Assembly (NCBI GenBank): GCA_034439475.1 | Contig: JAWXAN010000071.1 | Location: forward strand, 1-49,974 | DNA: 49,974 bases | DNA from: Candidatus Zixiibacteriota bacterium | GTDB taxonomy: Bacteria; Zixibacteria; MSB-5A5; GN15; FEB-12 | Reading direction: 5' to 3' | Part shown: positions 1 through 8,484 of the stretch, one piece after another | Layout of the letters: each line of letters starts with the position of its first letter | Position numbering within the stretch: position 1 is the stretch's first letter | Notes under the pieces: model-generated | Told to the model about the DNA's origin: nothing | Database searches by the model: none | The model's input: the letters and a program-made list of their open reading frames with translations, nothing else | Made by a program: the position numbers and the translations under genes

Positions 1-80
1 AACTACACCTTGAAACGGGCAGGCTCAATTTATTTGATAACATAGTAACTTGGCTATTCCTGAGCCTATGCGAAGGAATA

Positions 81-248
81 GGTGTGACCTGACGGTCACT
101 GGTGCGCGACTAGGACATCCCCCACGAAGGACACAAACGTGCTGTCAGTTCGCCGCGGCAGAGTGTGGTACAGAATTCACCCTGTCACTTTTCACTTTTC
201 CGTCGGGTCTTGCCGACCTTCTTAGGGCGGTGTGACCTGACGGTCACT
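81..248. repeat. Direct repeat pair around a GTGACC-TGAC-GGTCAC palindrome
   Basis: The 20-base word GGTGTGACCTGACGGTCACT occurs at 81-100 and again, identically, at 229-248. The core is a 6-bp-arm palindrome. Both copies continue into a similar sequence ending in CGCGAC. After the second copy comes CGTCCCGCACGAAGAT; a related series is found in reverse orientation near 20110-20180. This looks like a dispersed intergenic repeat family. Confidence 0.75.
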
Positions 249-303
249 TGGTACGCGACTGGGGTAACGACCCCCGTCGGGGGCGTCCCGCACGAAGATT
301 AAT

Positions 304-330
304 CTGGATTCCAGCTTGTGCTGGAATGAC
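304..330. repeat. 27-bp palindromic repeat, variant of the GIY-YIG-flanking repeat
   Basis: This sequence matches the repeat at 19912-19938 at 22 of 27 positions. Two of the differences are paired: a C/G stem pair there is an A/T stem pair here (TTCCaGC...GCtGGAA against TTCCcGC...GCgGGAA), so the hairpin is preserved. Confidence 0.65.
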
Positions 331-395
331 ATTGGCGAGGAGTGAGGCGCAGCCGAACGACGCGGCAATCTCAATTCGTCTTCACACGGGCATAT

Positions 396-417
396 AAAAA
401 CCCACCCGTTGGGTGGG
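396..417 (-). terminator. Probable rho-independent terminator after the NarL-type regulator
   Basis: Read on the minus strand, CCCACCC and GGGTGGG arms (401-407 and 411-417) form a 7-bp GC stem with a 3-base loop, followed by five T residues (396-400). It lies about 115 bases beyond the stop of the minus-strand regulator gene. Confidence 0.6.
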
Positions 418-530
418 CTACAGGAATAAAAAATCACACCGTCCGCCGGTGACTGCCCGCCCCGCCACTGAGGGCCAGCGCGGGAATCGCAGTTCACTTA
501 CATTCGAGAAGCGATTGTGGGAATCCGCGC

Positions 531-1184
531 CTAATCTATGATCTTGTGTTTATTTGCGTAGGCCGCAAGCTCAAGCCGCGAATGTATACCCAATTTTTCC
601 ATCAGACGGTGCAGGTGGCTTTTCACTGTAAACGCCGAAATATTCAGCCGGTCGGCCATCTCCTTATTGCTCATACCAGCGACAATAAGTCCGATGATTT
701 CCTTCTCCCGTTTGCTGATTTTGGTGGCTGTCATCGTGCCTGCCGATGTCGACTGGGGATTGTATGTCGCAACCTGATCTATAAACGATCCGGCAAGACC
801 CGGGGGAAGAAATGTTGAACCATTGATGATAACGCGGATTGCCTCGACTAATTCAGTGAAACTGGCATCCTTGAGGACAAATCCATTGACGCCGGATTGA
901 ATAAATCTCACCAGTTCCGTTTCGAGAGGGGACAAATTCATCCCGATTATCTTTACATCAGGACAATTTTGCTTAATAGACGAAATGTGCTGGATGGATC
1001 GCTCACGGTGTAAGCTAATATCCATCAAGACGACCGAAGGGTTGACATCTTTTATCTCTGATATCAGACTCTCGCCCACGCCCATCGTATTAAAGGACAT
1101 CTCGGGCTGGTTGACAAATAGCATCGCAAGGCTTTCACGAAGGATTCTATTTTCCTCTACTAACAAAGCACGTATAAAAGGCAT
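531..1184 (-). CDS. NarL/FixJ-type response regulator (REC-LuxR HTH)
   Basis: Cytoplasmic transcription regulator of 217 residues, the usual length of the family. The receiver domain covers about residues 4-120, with the likely phospho-acceptor Asp55 in LMDISL and the conserved Lys in VLKDAS. The acidic pocket pair is Glu10-Glu11 instead of the usual Asp-Asp/Glu-Asp, which could alter magnesium binding. The C-terminal part (about 150-215) is a LuxR-type helix-turn-helix with ISKREKEIIGLI and the recognition helix region SAFTVKSHLHRLMEKLG. The start is supported by a very strong GGGAGGAGGG ribosome site directly upstream. No histidine kinase is adjacent, so partner and target genes cannot be told. 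Monocistronic, with a terminator at 396-417. Confidence 0.93.
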   Translation of the reverse strand: MPFIRALLVEENRILRESLAMLFVNQPEMSFNTMGVGESLISEIKDVNPSVVLMDISLHRERSIQHISSIKQNCPDVKIIGMNLSPLETELVRFIQSGVNGFVLKDASFTELVEAIRVIINGSTFLPPGLAGSFIDQVATYNPQSTSAGTMTATKISKREKEIIGLIVAGMSNKEMADRLNISAFTVKSHLHRLMEKLGIHSRLELAAYANKHKIID

Positions 1185-1535
1185 TTCCCTCCTCCCGCTT
1201 TCTCCGTCGAGTCTTCCTGTTGACTCTGATTCTCACTCCCACATTTGCAGTCATAAATACTCTATTTCACAGAGACAACCAATAGCATTTTGCTTCATTC
1301 CGTTGTCATCCGAGTTGTTATTGGCCTTTAATCTGACTCCTTCTCTCAAACGATAAGTTATATACAGTCCAAGATAAATCACACACATGCAACTTTGTAG
1401 CGAAGACTCGCCGATCACAAGTTGCTACTAGTTAGACCAAAGGAATAATCTATGCAAGGAATATATTTACCGACATAACATGGATTACGGTCTTTTGCTC
1501 TTTCGGTCTGGAGATACGAAGCGAACCAAGTGACA
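1185..1535. other. Spacer between regulator start and aconitase stop
   Basis: These 351 bases hold the upstream region of the regulator and the 3' side of the aconitase gene, both on the minus strand. I see no gene, no clear terminator and no convincing promoter. A short imperfect inverted repeat (CAACTT...AAGTTG) lies near 1389-1425. Confidence 0.5.
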
Positions 1536-3527
1536 TTACCTGTGATGTGAACGATCTGAGGGCACATTGCTGTAATTCCGGACGATATTCAGCAGTCCGC
1601 CCTGAAGAATCATCTCTCTCTGCCTGTTGGTCAGTGAGTGCGAAGCAATATAGCTCTCATTTTTGGTTCTATTAAGTACCACAACATGGTCTGCCTTATG
1701 AATCGCCTCTCGTATATGCGGCAACACAAGACAATCATCCCGATCTATCCGCCGCCAGTCGATAGGATCAAGAAATTGGAGGGGCAAAACGCCAAAGTTC
1801 ACAAGATTCTGCTTATGAATTCGCGCAAAGCTGATAGCAAGCACTGCAATCACACCCAGATAGCGGGGAACGATAGCGGCATGCTCACGGCTTGAGCCTT
1901 GGCCATAGTTACGACCAGCCACAATGAACGAGAATGAATCCTCTTTTTGAGCGGCCCTGGCGCGTTTATAAAACGTATCATCCACTCGTGAAAAGAGAAA
2001 TTTGCTGATTTCAGGTATATTGCTTCTAAACGGAAGAATTGCGGTTCCCGCCGGCATAATTTCATCGGTGGAGACATCGTCGTTGAGCTTTAGCAGCACT
2101 GGCCCTTGGACAATATCGTGAAGCGGCTCAAACGGTGGCAGTGGTTTTATATTTGACCCTTTTTCAAGCTGTTCGGTCTTGCGCTCCTCTTTTGAGAGCG
2201 GTCGTAAGAGCATGTCGTCATTGATGATAACCTCCTCAATGTCTGTCAGTTGAGGGTACGCCATATCCAGCGTTCGAGGATCGGTAATGACACCGGTCAA
2301 AGCCGAAGCCGCAGCGGTCTCAGGCGAACAAAGATACACAAGATCATTATCGGTACCTGACCGCCCCGGGAAATTTCGCGGAACTGTGCGGAGACTAATA
2401 CGTCCGGGGGAGGGCGCCTGTCCCATACCGATACAGCCATTGCATCCAGCCTGATGAATTCGCGCTCCGGCACGAATAAGCTTTTTGAGCAAACCTGTTT
2501 CTGTCAGGCTTTCGAGAATCTGACGCGAGGTCGGATTTATGTCGAAAGATACTCGCTCGTGAACTTGGTGTCCTTCGACTATGAGTGCCGCGACGGCAAA
2601 ATCCCTCAGTCCCGGGTTAGCCGATGAGCCAATCATGGACTGATAAATCTCGCGCCCCGCGACTTCCCGCACCGGCACCACATTATCGGGATTGCTCGGC
2701 AGAGCGATAAGTGGTTCAAGCTTGTCTAAGTCGATCTCTTCATATTCGTCGTATTCAGCCCCAGAATCTGCTGACATTTCTACGAATTCACCGCCGCGCT
2801 CCTGATTTTTGAGGAAGTGATGCACAGCATTGTCGGATGGAAATACACTTGTCGTTGCGCCAAGTTCCGCGCCCATATTTGCGATAACATGGCGATCCAT
2901 CGCAGACAGGAAATAAAGCCCATCGCCGTAGTATTCGATTATCTTGTTTAGACCCCAATCAACCCCTTTGCGTCTAAGCAATTCGAGGATAACATCTTTC
3001 GCGCTAACCCATTGCGGCAATTTACCAGTCAGTTTAACCCCGACAGTTTGCGGCATAGTTAAATAGAAAGGCTCTCCCGCTATAGCCAGCGCAACTTCGA
3101 GTCCCCCCGCTCCAATCGCCAGCATGCCCAAAGAACCTGCGGCGCAGGTGTGACTGTCCGCTCCAAGCAGTGTTTTGCCGGGGATGCCGAAACGTTCCAT
3201 GTGAACCGGATGGCTGACCCCATTTCCTGGCCTGCTGTACCAAATGCCAAACTTCCGACAGGCAGAGCGAAGAAAAATGTGGTCGTCGGCATTCCGAAAA
3301 TCGCTCTGCAACAGATTGTGATCCACATATTGAACAGAGACTTCGGTGCGGACTTCGTCGATGCCAAGAGCTTCAAGTTCAAGCATAACTATCGTACCGG
3401 TCGCGTCCTGAGTGAGCGTTTGATCTATCTTCAAACCTATTTCTTCGCCAATTTTCATATTTCCTGAAAGAAGGTGGCTCGCGATAAGTTTCTGGGTCAT
3501 ATTCATCGCTATCATACATCCATCCAT
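1536..3527 (-). CDS. Aconitate hydratase
   Basis: Interconverts citrate and isocitrate in the TCA cycle with a [4Fe-4S] cluster. About 656-663 residues, the size of the shorter bacterial aconitase group and not the ~890-residue AcnA type. Cluster ligands are visible as the Cys in GADSHTC (near residue 127) and the CNGC pair in HQAGCNGCIGMG (near 360). The C-terminal swivel domain has the KLNDDVSTDEIMPAG and GRNYGQGSSREHAA segments typical of aconitases. Start is uncertain: an ATG at 3527 follows a GGAAAG site, but alignment to the family would favour the ATG at 3506 (MNMTQKL), as the first seven residues look dispensable. It stands alone, without other TCA genes beside it. Confidence 0.93.
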   Translation of the reverse strand: MDGCMIAMNMTQKLIASHLLSGNMKIGEEIGLKIDQTLTQDATGTIVMLELEALGIDEVRTEVSVQYVDHNLLQSDFRNADDHIFLRSACRKFGIWYSRPGNGVSHPVHMERFGIPGKTLLGADSHTCAAGSLGMLAIGAGGLEVALAIAGEPFYLTMPQTVGVKLTGKLPQWVSAKDVILELLRRKGVDWGLNKIIEYYGDGLYFLSAMDRHVIANMGAELGATTSVFPSDNAVHHFLKNQERGGEFVEMSADSGAEYDEYEEIDLDKLEPLIALPSNPDNVVPVREVAGREIYQSMIGSSANPGLRDFAVAALIVEGHQVHERVSFDINPTSRQILESLTETGLLKKLIRAGARIHQAGCNGCIGMGQAPSPGRISLRTVPRNFPGRSGTDNDLVYLCSPETAAASALTGVITDPRTLDMAYPQLTDIEEVIINDDMLLRPLSKEERKTEQLEKGSNIKPLPPFEPLHDIVQGPVLLKLNDDVSTDEIMPAGTAILPFRSNIPEISKFLFSRVDDTFYKRARAAQKEDSFSFIVAGRNYGQGSSREHAAIVPRYLGVIAVLAISFARIHKQNLVNFGVLPLQFLDPIDWRRIDRDDCLVLPHIREAIHKADHVVVLNRTKNESYIASHSLTNRQREMILQGGLLNIVRNYSNVPSDRSHHR

Positions 3528-3670
3528 TTCTCGAACTTTCCAAGGAGCGTAGAGAGAAATATTCTTGCTCGTGCGTTCGAGAGCGCACTCGGCTCATATT
3601 CTGTGGGTAAATATCTCATCGTTATTTATACGCAAAGGGGCCGGAGATGTTCGGGTAATCAAAAGAAAGA

Positions 3671-3699
3671 CTGAGCGAACACTTTATTTGTTCGCTCAG
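3671..3699 (-). terminator. Rho-independent terminator of the DUF5916 gene
   Basis: A perfect 10-bp inverted repeat (CTGAGCGAAC at 3671-3680 with GTTCGCTCAG at 3690-3699) is followed on the minus strand by CTTTCTTTT. It sits about 50 bases after the stop of the minus-strand gene ending at 3748. Confidence 0.85.
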
Positions 3700-3747
3700 C
3701 CGAAAAATACTGCTGAGTCTTCGAATTGAAAAATCGCTATGTTCGCA

Positions 3748-6348
3748 TCACGAAATAGGTATCCAGTATGCCAGTTTCAGCGCCACAAAATCCTCACCGT
3801 CAGCGCCAAAAGCATCGAAGGCCGAGCCCGGGCGGACATGACGGGTGACTTCCTGTGTTTCTTCTTCGAGATTACGCTGCCAAACGAGAAAGAGTGTACT
3901 TCCCGGGCTGAATTCCCATCGAAGGACCATGTTGCTTCGGAACGAACGATATTTAAATCCAAAATTTGCCCCATCGTTGTAATGAAGCAAATTATGTCCG
4001 CGGGATTGCAGAAGCTCTCCAAGGTCATAGAATTTTGCGCCATCGGCGTACGGCTCGGCATAGGCTTCAAGGCTCAGATCTGGACTGAAGAAATAATTCA
4101 TCCGAACGCGAAGTCTCAATCTGCTTCGGTCAAGACGCGAAAAAACATATGTCGTTCCAAACGTCCCAGCTCCTCCCCCGGACAGAGCCTCGACGAATTG
4201 GCGCGGTTGATCCTCGCGGGTATATGATGGTTCAAAGGCGAGCCTCCACTTGGTGCCAAGTCGTCCCGAAATATGTCCTGTTGTGGTGTAGAGCCATCCA
4301 TCGAGCTCATCGATACCGTAGCGGGCATCGAGCCAAAATGATGTCGATGACGCGAAATTATTTTGAAAGCCAGCATTGAATGACCAACCGGCTTCATTTT
4401 GCATCGAAGGGCCGCCACGCGTGCGGGTATCGTCTTGTCCCGGCAATTGACGGGCGATGCGGGCCCAGCTTGTCCAGAAATTTTTCCATGTGACATCACT
4501 TACGATTCGAATTTCGCTCCATTGCCTGTCGCCTCCGAAATTCCAATTGGCATCGGACGCGAGCCGAATATCGTAATATCTGAAGATGTTCCCCACGACA
4601 GTCTCACGGTAGATGAGACGCCAGAAAAGATCAATATCATCGGCTCCGCCGAGCTGACCGGCATCATTGAGTTCAAGTCCCGGCGACTCTGCCGCGATAA
4701 ATACATCATAGAGCCAGTGTTTGCCAGAGGGCTTCCAGAAATTGAAAACGCCTTTGTATCCACTGAGCGCATTTCTGTTTGGATCAATTTCAACATAATC
4801 GGCATCGGGCCGTTGGAAGTACCGCTGAGGAGATAACTGAGCCGATGTGATAGCCGAAGTACTTCCTCTCACATCGCTAAAACCGGCTTCGGTAAAGATA
4901 TTATACTTGCCGCCATTAAAGCGTAAATGAGTACTCACAGCCCCGGCAATCGCTTGTTTTCGCAGTAACGTATCAAGACGGCCATCGCCGGAAAGGTCGC
5001 GCGACACACCGGTCAATTTTGCGCTGAATGTAGACTGCTCTTTTCCGAACGGTTGAATAAGCCCGAAAACTCCATAGAATGTACGAGGTTCGATTTTGGT
5101 GCGCGATGTAATCTTACTTGAACTATCATACAACTTAGCGAACTCATTGTCTGTGACGGCGGTCAGGAAACCGATTGAGGTACCAGATTTAAGCACTCCT
5201 GAGACCTTTGCCGCGCCAAGAATTGTCGAGTTCCGGGGCTGGTCGGCATAGTCAGGCATTTCAAAGCCTCGCAGTGAAGCTCGCGGAGATGCTCCAATCC
5301 TTCGCGAATAGAAGAATCCGCCGCCATTGAAAACAGAATTTCCTTCGGAGAAAAAAGGACGACGTTCATCGAAAAAAGTTTCGAAGGCGCTCAGATTCAC
5401 ATCGGCTGGATCGGCTTCGACTTGCCCGAAATCAGGATTAAAGGTTGCATCGAGAGTCAAATTCGGACCAAGTCCCATTTTGAGATCTCCGCCGACACGA
5501 CCTGTTATTTTGGAACCATCATTGAAAGGATCACTGCCAAAGTCACCGTCGATCTTGCTCCCTTCGCTTGCGGCATAAGGAGTCAACTCAAGTCGGCGGG
5601 ATGGCTGGACGCCTTCGATACCGACCAAATTGCCAAAACGGGAAGTCCAGCCACTCTCATTGCGTGGCGTGAAGACCCAGAATACATCTTCGTTTCTCTC
5701 CGGCACCCAGCGGTTGAAATTTATTCCCCATGTCTGCTTATCTATATTATTGAACCTAAGTTGAGAGAACGGAATTCGTATTTCCGCGTACCACGCTGAA
5801 GAATCACGCGAGGTTTTGGCTTCCCAAACGGGGTTGTATGAAAAGTCACGGTCAAACTCGTTATCGCTCTCAGTATAGCGGTCAAATCGCACCCCGGAAG
5901 TATTCACACCGAAACCATAGCACGTCCGGCGGTCGAGATATGAATCTATTGAGACGATAAACTGCTCGGTTGGGCCTTGGTTATCGCGCCGATCAAGAAA
6001 CATGCGTAGATTTTCGGGATGAACCGAGTGCATCCGCGCTCCGATATAAATGGCGGCATCGTCGAACACAATTGCCACTTCGGTTTTTTCGACCGGCTGG
6101 CCGCCTTCGACCGGATCTTTCTGCAAAAAGTCGGATATGAAAACGGCCGTCTTCCAAATCCCGTCATCGAGCCGGCCATCGACACTCGGCGACGTCCCCG
6201 TTACTTTGGTTGCGCGAAGTTCTTTCCTTGGGCGTTCAGATTGAGTTTCGACTAAAGAAGTTTGGGCTCCTGACGAAACCGTAAAAAGGAAAATGAAAAG
6301 AAGTGAGGTAAAGACCTCTTTCGGTTTAAGATAACGCACTGGTGTCAT
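3748..6348 (-). CDS. DUF5916 outer-membrane-type protein with N-terminal CBM9-like domain
   Basis: 866 residues with a Sec signal peptide (hydrophobic stretch about 12-27, cleavage near SSGAQ). Residues about 45-240 resemble the carbohydrate-binding family 9-like domain found at the N-terminus of these proteins (SVDGRLDDGIWKTA, VAIVFDDAAIYIGARM, WYAEIRIPFSQLRF). The rest fits DUF5916: DATFNPDFGQVEADPADVN followed by alternating aromatic beta-strand sequence to the C-terminus, suggesting a large outer-membrane barrel. The biochemical role of the family is not established; a sugar-related role is only inferred from the CBM9-like part. Start chosen from the GGAGGAGC ribosome site just upstream. 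Single gene with its own terminator at 3671. The 258-base gap to the next gene upstream has no supported gene. Confidence 0.88.
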   Translation of the reverse strand: MTPVRYLKPKEVFTSLLFIFLFTVSSGAQTSLVETQSERPRKELRATKVTGTSPSVDGRLDDGIWKTAVFISDFLQKDPVEGGQPVEKTEVAIVFDDAAIYIGARMHSVHPENLRMFLDRRDNQGPTEQFIVSIDSYLDRRTCYGFGVNTSGVRFDRYTESDNEFDRDFSYNPVWEAKTSRDSSAWYAEIRIPFSQLRFNNIDKQTWGINFNRWVPERNEDVFWVFTPRNESGWTSRFGNLVGIEGVQPSRRLELTPYAASEGSKIDGDFGSDPFNDGSKITGRVGGDLKMGLGPNLTLDATFNPDFGQVEADPADVNLSAFETFFDERRPFFSEGNSVFNGGGFFYSRRIGASPRASLRGFEMPDYADQPRNSTILGAAKVSGVLKSGTSIGFLTAVTDNEFAKLYDSSSKITSRTKIEPRTFYGVFGLIQPFGKEQSTFSAKLTGVSRDLSGDGRLDTLLRKQAIAGAVSTHLRFNGGKYNIFTEAGFSDVRGSTSAITSAQLSPQRYFQRPDADYVEIDPNRNALSGYKGVFNFWKPSGKHWLYDVFIAAESPGLELNDAGQLGGADDIDLFWRLIYRETVVGNIFRYYDIRLASDANWNFGGDRQWSEIRIVSDVTWKNFWTSWARIARQLPGQDDTRTRGGPSMQNEAGWSFNAGFQNNFASSTSFWLDARYGIDELDGWLYTTTGHISGRLGTKWRLAFEPSYTREDQPRQFVEALSGGGAGTFGTTYVFSRLDRSRLRLRVRMNYFFSPDLSLEAYAEPYADGAKFYDLGELLQSRGHNLLHYNDGANFGFKYRSFRSNMVLRWEFSPGSTLFLVWQRNLEEETQEVTRHVRPGSAFDAFGADGEDFVALKLAYWIPIS

Positions 6349-6606
6349 TCAAGCTCCTCCATTCACGATGTTTATGACGGCGTCCTCTGACAAACAGAAA
6401 GTCATTCAACGTATCAATCACCATTCGTGAACATATGACGAATGAAAACCGATGTTTGATACACTCTCTCCGGCAGTCAGAGACAGATACGTAAATGTTG
6501 CGCAGTTTGTTCAACTTTTTTTGAGCCAAGAAAAGATCATGAAAAAGTGGTTCTGAAAGACCGAATATTTTTCGGGGAAGGACTCTTTTGTTGTGTGGAG
6601 TCATGG

Positions 6607-7314
6607 TTACGGCTTGCTAAACCAGGATGCAATCAGACCAATATCCTGGTGAGCCTTTTGGTAGTCATCCGGCCGGCCAACATCCAGCCAATAACCAGTG
6701 TATGAATATGCGCAAATTTTCCCCCCGTCCAAGAGCATATCGGTCATCAGGGTATCGAATCCGTATGGTTTTCCTGCCGGGATGCGGTCGAGGATTGTGT
6801 GTGAAAAAATATACACACCCATCGAGACTTGGGCTGTGTAGTCCGGCTTCTCAGAAAACCTTACAACCCGGCCATTGGCGTCGGTCTCGAGCACGCCATA
6901 GTCAATTTTTTCCGTTCGTTGATGTGTCGCAACTGTCACCTCTGCTCCGGAACTAAGATGGTCTGCAAACAGTAATGCAATATCGAGGTCGGTCAGGATA
7001 TCGCCGTTGATGACAATAAAATCTTCAGGCAGCCCTTGAATGTTCGCCAATGGGCCAACGGTCGAAAGCGGAGATTCTTCGATTACGTATGACACCGCAA
7101 GTCCAAAACGGGTCCCGTCACCGATGACGTCCATTATAAGGTGAGCGAGGTGGTTCACGGCGATATGAACTTTGTTCACACCTGCCCGCTTTAATTGTAA
7201 AAGGACAATCTCAATAATCGGCTGGTCACCGATAGGCAAAAGCGGTTTGGGAATGTCCGATGTATGGGGATAGAGCCGAGTCCCTTTTCCACCGGCCAGT
7301 ATCACTGCTTCCAT
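6607..7314 (-). CDS. Sugar-phosphate nucleotidyltransferase
   Basis: Transfers a nucleotide from an NTP to a sugar-1-phosphate to make an NDP-sugar. 235 residues, a minimal catalytic domain without left-handed beta-helix or CBS domains. The signature AVILAGGKGTRLYPHTSDIPKP at residues 3-24 binds the nucleotide; VINGDIL near 100 carries the metal-binding Asp; the C-terminal GYWLDVGRPDDY is typical of mannose-1-phosphate guanylyltransferase-like and glucose-1-phosphate nucleotidyltransferase-like enzymes. Substrate cannot be assigned from sequence alone. It follows the LegB-like dehydratase by 24 bases, so the two are co-transcribed and may supply an activated amino sugar for a surface glycan. 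Confidence 0.9.
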   Translation of the reverse strand: MEAVILAGGKGTRLYPHTSDIPKPLLPIGDQPIIEIVLLQLKRAGVNKVHIAVNHLAHLIMDVIGDGTRFGLAVSYVIEESPLSTVGPLANIQGLPEDFIVINGDILTDLDIALLFADHLSSGAEVTVATHQRTEKIDYGVLETDANGRVVRFSEKPDYTAQVSMGVYIFSHTILDRIPAGKPYGFDTLMTDMLLDGGKICAYSYTGYWLDVGRPDDYQKAHQDIGLIASWFSKP

Positions 7315-7338
7315 TTAGCCGTACTTTTAATAGAAGTT

Positions 7339-8358
7339 TTATATGCCATATCGATCGGGTGCGTACAATTTAAGATTTTCAGGATTTGAAAACCATGCAA
7401 TAGTTTTAAGCAATCCGGACTCAAGACCAATGCACGGATGCCAATTAAGTAAACGCGATGCCTTGGCATGGTCGCACAGCAATCTATCGACCTCGCTTTG
7501 TTTTGGCCGTAACCTTTCGCTTGCTTCCGTGACTTTGACAGTCCGGTTCATTAGACGGGAGATGAGAGCCGCCAGTTGTCCGATTGAAATCACTTTGCCG
7601 CTGCCAATATGTATAACTTCACCGCCGGTATCTGTCGCCGTCGCACATTGAATGAAAGCGTCAATTGTGTCATCAATAAATAAAAAATCCCTCATAGGAT
7701 GCAATGCGCCCAACGATATCTCGGTTTTGCCCGCGGCAATTTGCGAAATTATTGTCGGGATAACAGCCCGTGATGACTGACGCGGGCCGTATGTATTGAA
7801 TGGCCTCAAAACGGTAAGCGATAAATCGTACGAGCGATAATACGACAAGGCAAGCTGGTCTGCGGCAATTTTTGTTGCCGCATAGGGAGATTGGGCCGAG
7901 AGTGGGTGCTCCTCATTCATCGGAGTCGTCTGCGCGCTTCCGTAGACTTCAGAGGTCGAGGTGTGAACGAATCGTGTGATCTTGTGTTCCCGTGACGCCT
8001 CAAGCAGATTCATTGTTCCCCGAATGTTCGTCTCGACATACGACTCGACAGCCTGATATGAGTAGGGTATGGCAATAAGGGACGCGAGGTGAAAAAGATA
8101 TTCAGTGCCAGAGACAAAGTCACGCATCTGTCTTGCATCCCGAATATCTCCGGCGACGATTTCTATTTTTTTCAGTGTCGCATCAGGACAATCGTCCAGC
8201 CAGCCGCGTCGGCCAAACGAGTTGTAGAAAACCATGGCCCGAACATGAGCGCCGTTTTCCACCAACCGTTCGACAAGATGAGAGCCGATAAAACCATCGG
8301 CTCCCGATACCGAGACACGTTTGCCAGAAAGAGAGTTTGGAGTCTTCGATGAAGTCAC
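7339..8358 (-). CDS. NAD-dependent sugar 4,6-dehydratase/epimerase, LegB-like SDR
   Basis: Extended short-chain dehydrogenase of 339 residues acting on an NDP-sugar. The Rossmann motif is SGADGFIGS (about 19-27, with Ser in place of the first Gly), followed by FHLASLIAIPYSYQA, the catalytic STSEVYG and SPYAATK Tyr-Lys pair, and RPFNTYGPRQS. This set of motifs is closest to LegB-type UDP/GDP-N-acetylglucosamine 4,6-dehydratases of the legionaminic acid route (recognised from memory). The remaining legionaminic genes are not in the window. Start is GTG at 8358; no internal Met lies before the nucleotide-binding motif. First gene of a two-gene operon with the nucleotidyltransferase. Confidence 0.85.
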   Translation of the reverse strand: MTSSKTPNSLSGKRVSVSGADGFIGSHLVERLVENGAHVRAMVFYNSFGRRGWLDDCPDATLKKIEIVAGDIRDARQMRDFVSGTEYLFHLASLIAIPYSYQAVESYVETNIRGTMNLLEASREHKITRFVHTSTSEVYGSAQTTPMNEEHPLSAQSPYAATKIAADQLALSYYRSYDLSLTVLRPFNTYGPRQSSRAVIPTIISQIAAGKTEISLGALHPMRDFLFIDDTIDAFIQCATATDTGGEVIHIGSGKVISIGQLAALISRLMNRTVKVTEASERLRPKQSEVDRLLCDHAKASRLLNWHPCIGLESGLLKTIAWFSNPENLKLYAPDRYGI

Positions 8359-8399
8359 ATGGGTAATATAGTGGCTGATTGCTATAAATGCCCGTTCAA

Positions 8400-8438
8400 T
8401 AAAAAGGCCGGCGCAAAAACAGAAATGAAGCGCCGGCC
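8400..8438 (-). terminator. Rho-independent terminator of the TPR lipoprotein gene
   Basis: A perfect 9-bp GC-rich stem, GGCCGGCGC at 8406-8414 with GCGCCGGCC at 8430-8438, is followed on the minus strand by TTTTTATTG. It lies about 50 bases beyond the stop at 8485. Confidence 0.88.
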
Positions 8439-8484
8439 CGAGATTTAGAAGCTATGAGTTCCTTTAGACGTTACACGCGGCCAT

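Larger units (their letters stand above)
1..530. other. Intergenic region with dispersed repeats, no convincing gene
   Basis: No gene is supported here. Open frames at 50-235 and 222-497 show no family resemblance and cover repeated palindromic DNA. The stretch holds two copies of a 20-bp repeat (81-100 and 229-248), a 27-bp palindromic repeat (304-330) related to those at 19564 and 19912, and a likely terminator (396-417) for the regulator gene on the minus strand. Confidence 0.7.

Noticed and set aside
6326-6604. 92-codon minus-strand frame just after the nucleotidyltransferase gene
   Set aside because: It overlaps the start of the DUF5916 gene and its ribosome site, has no ribosome site of its own and resembles nothing.
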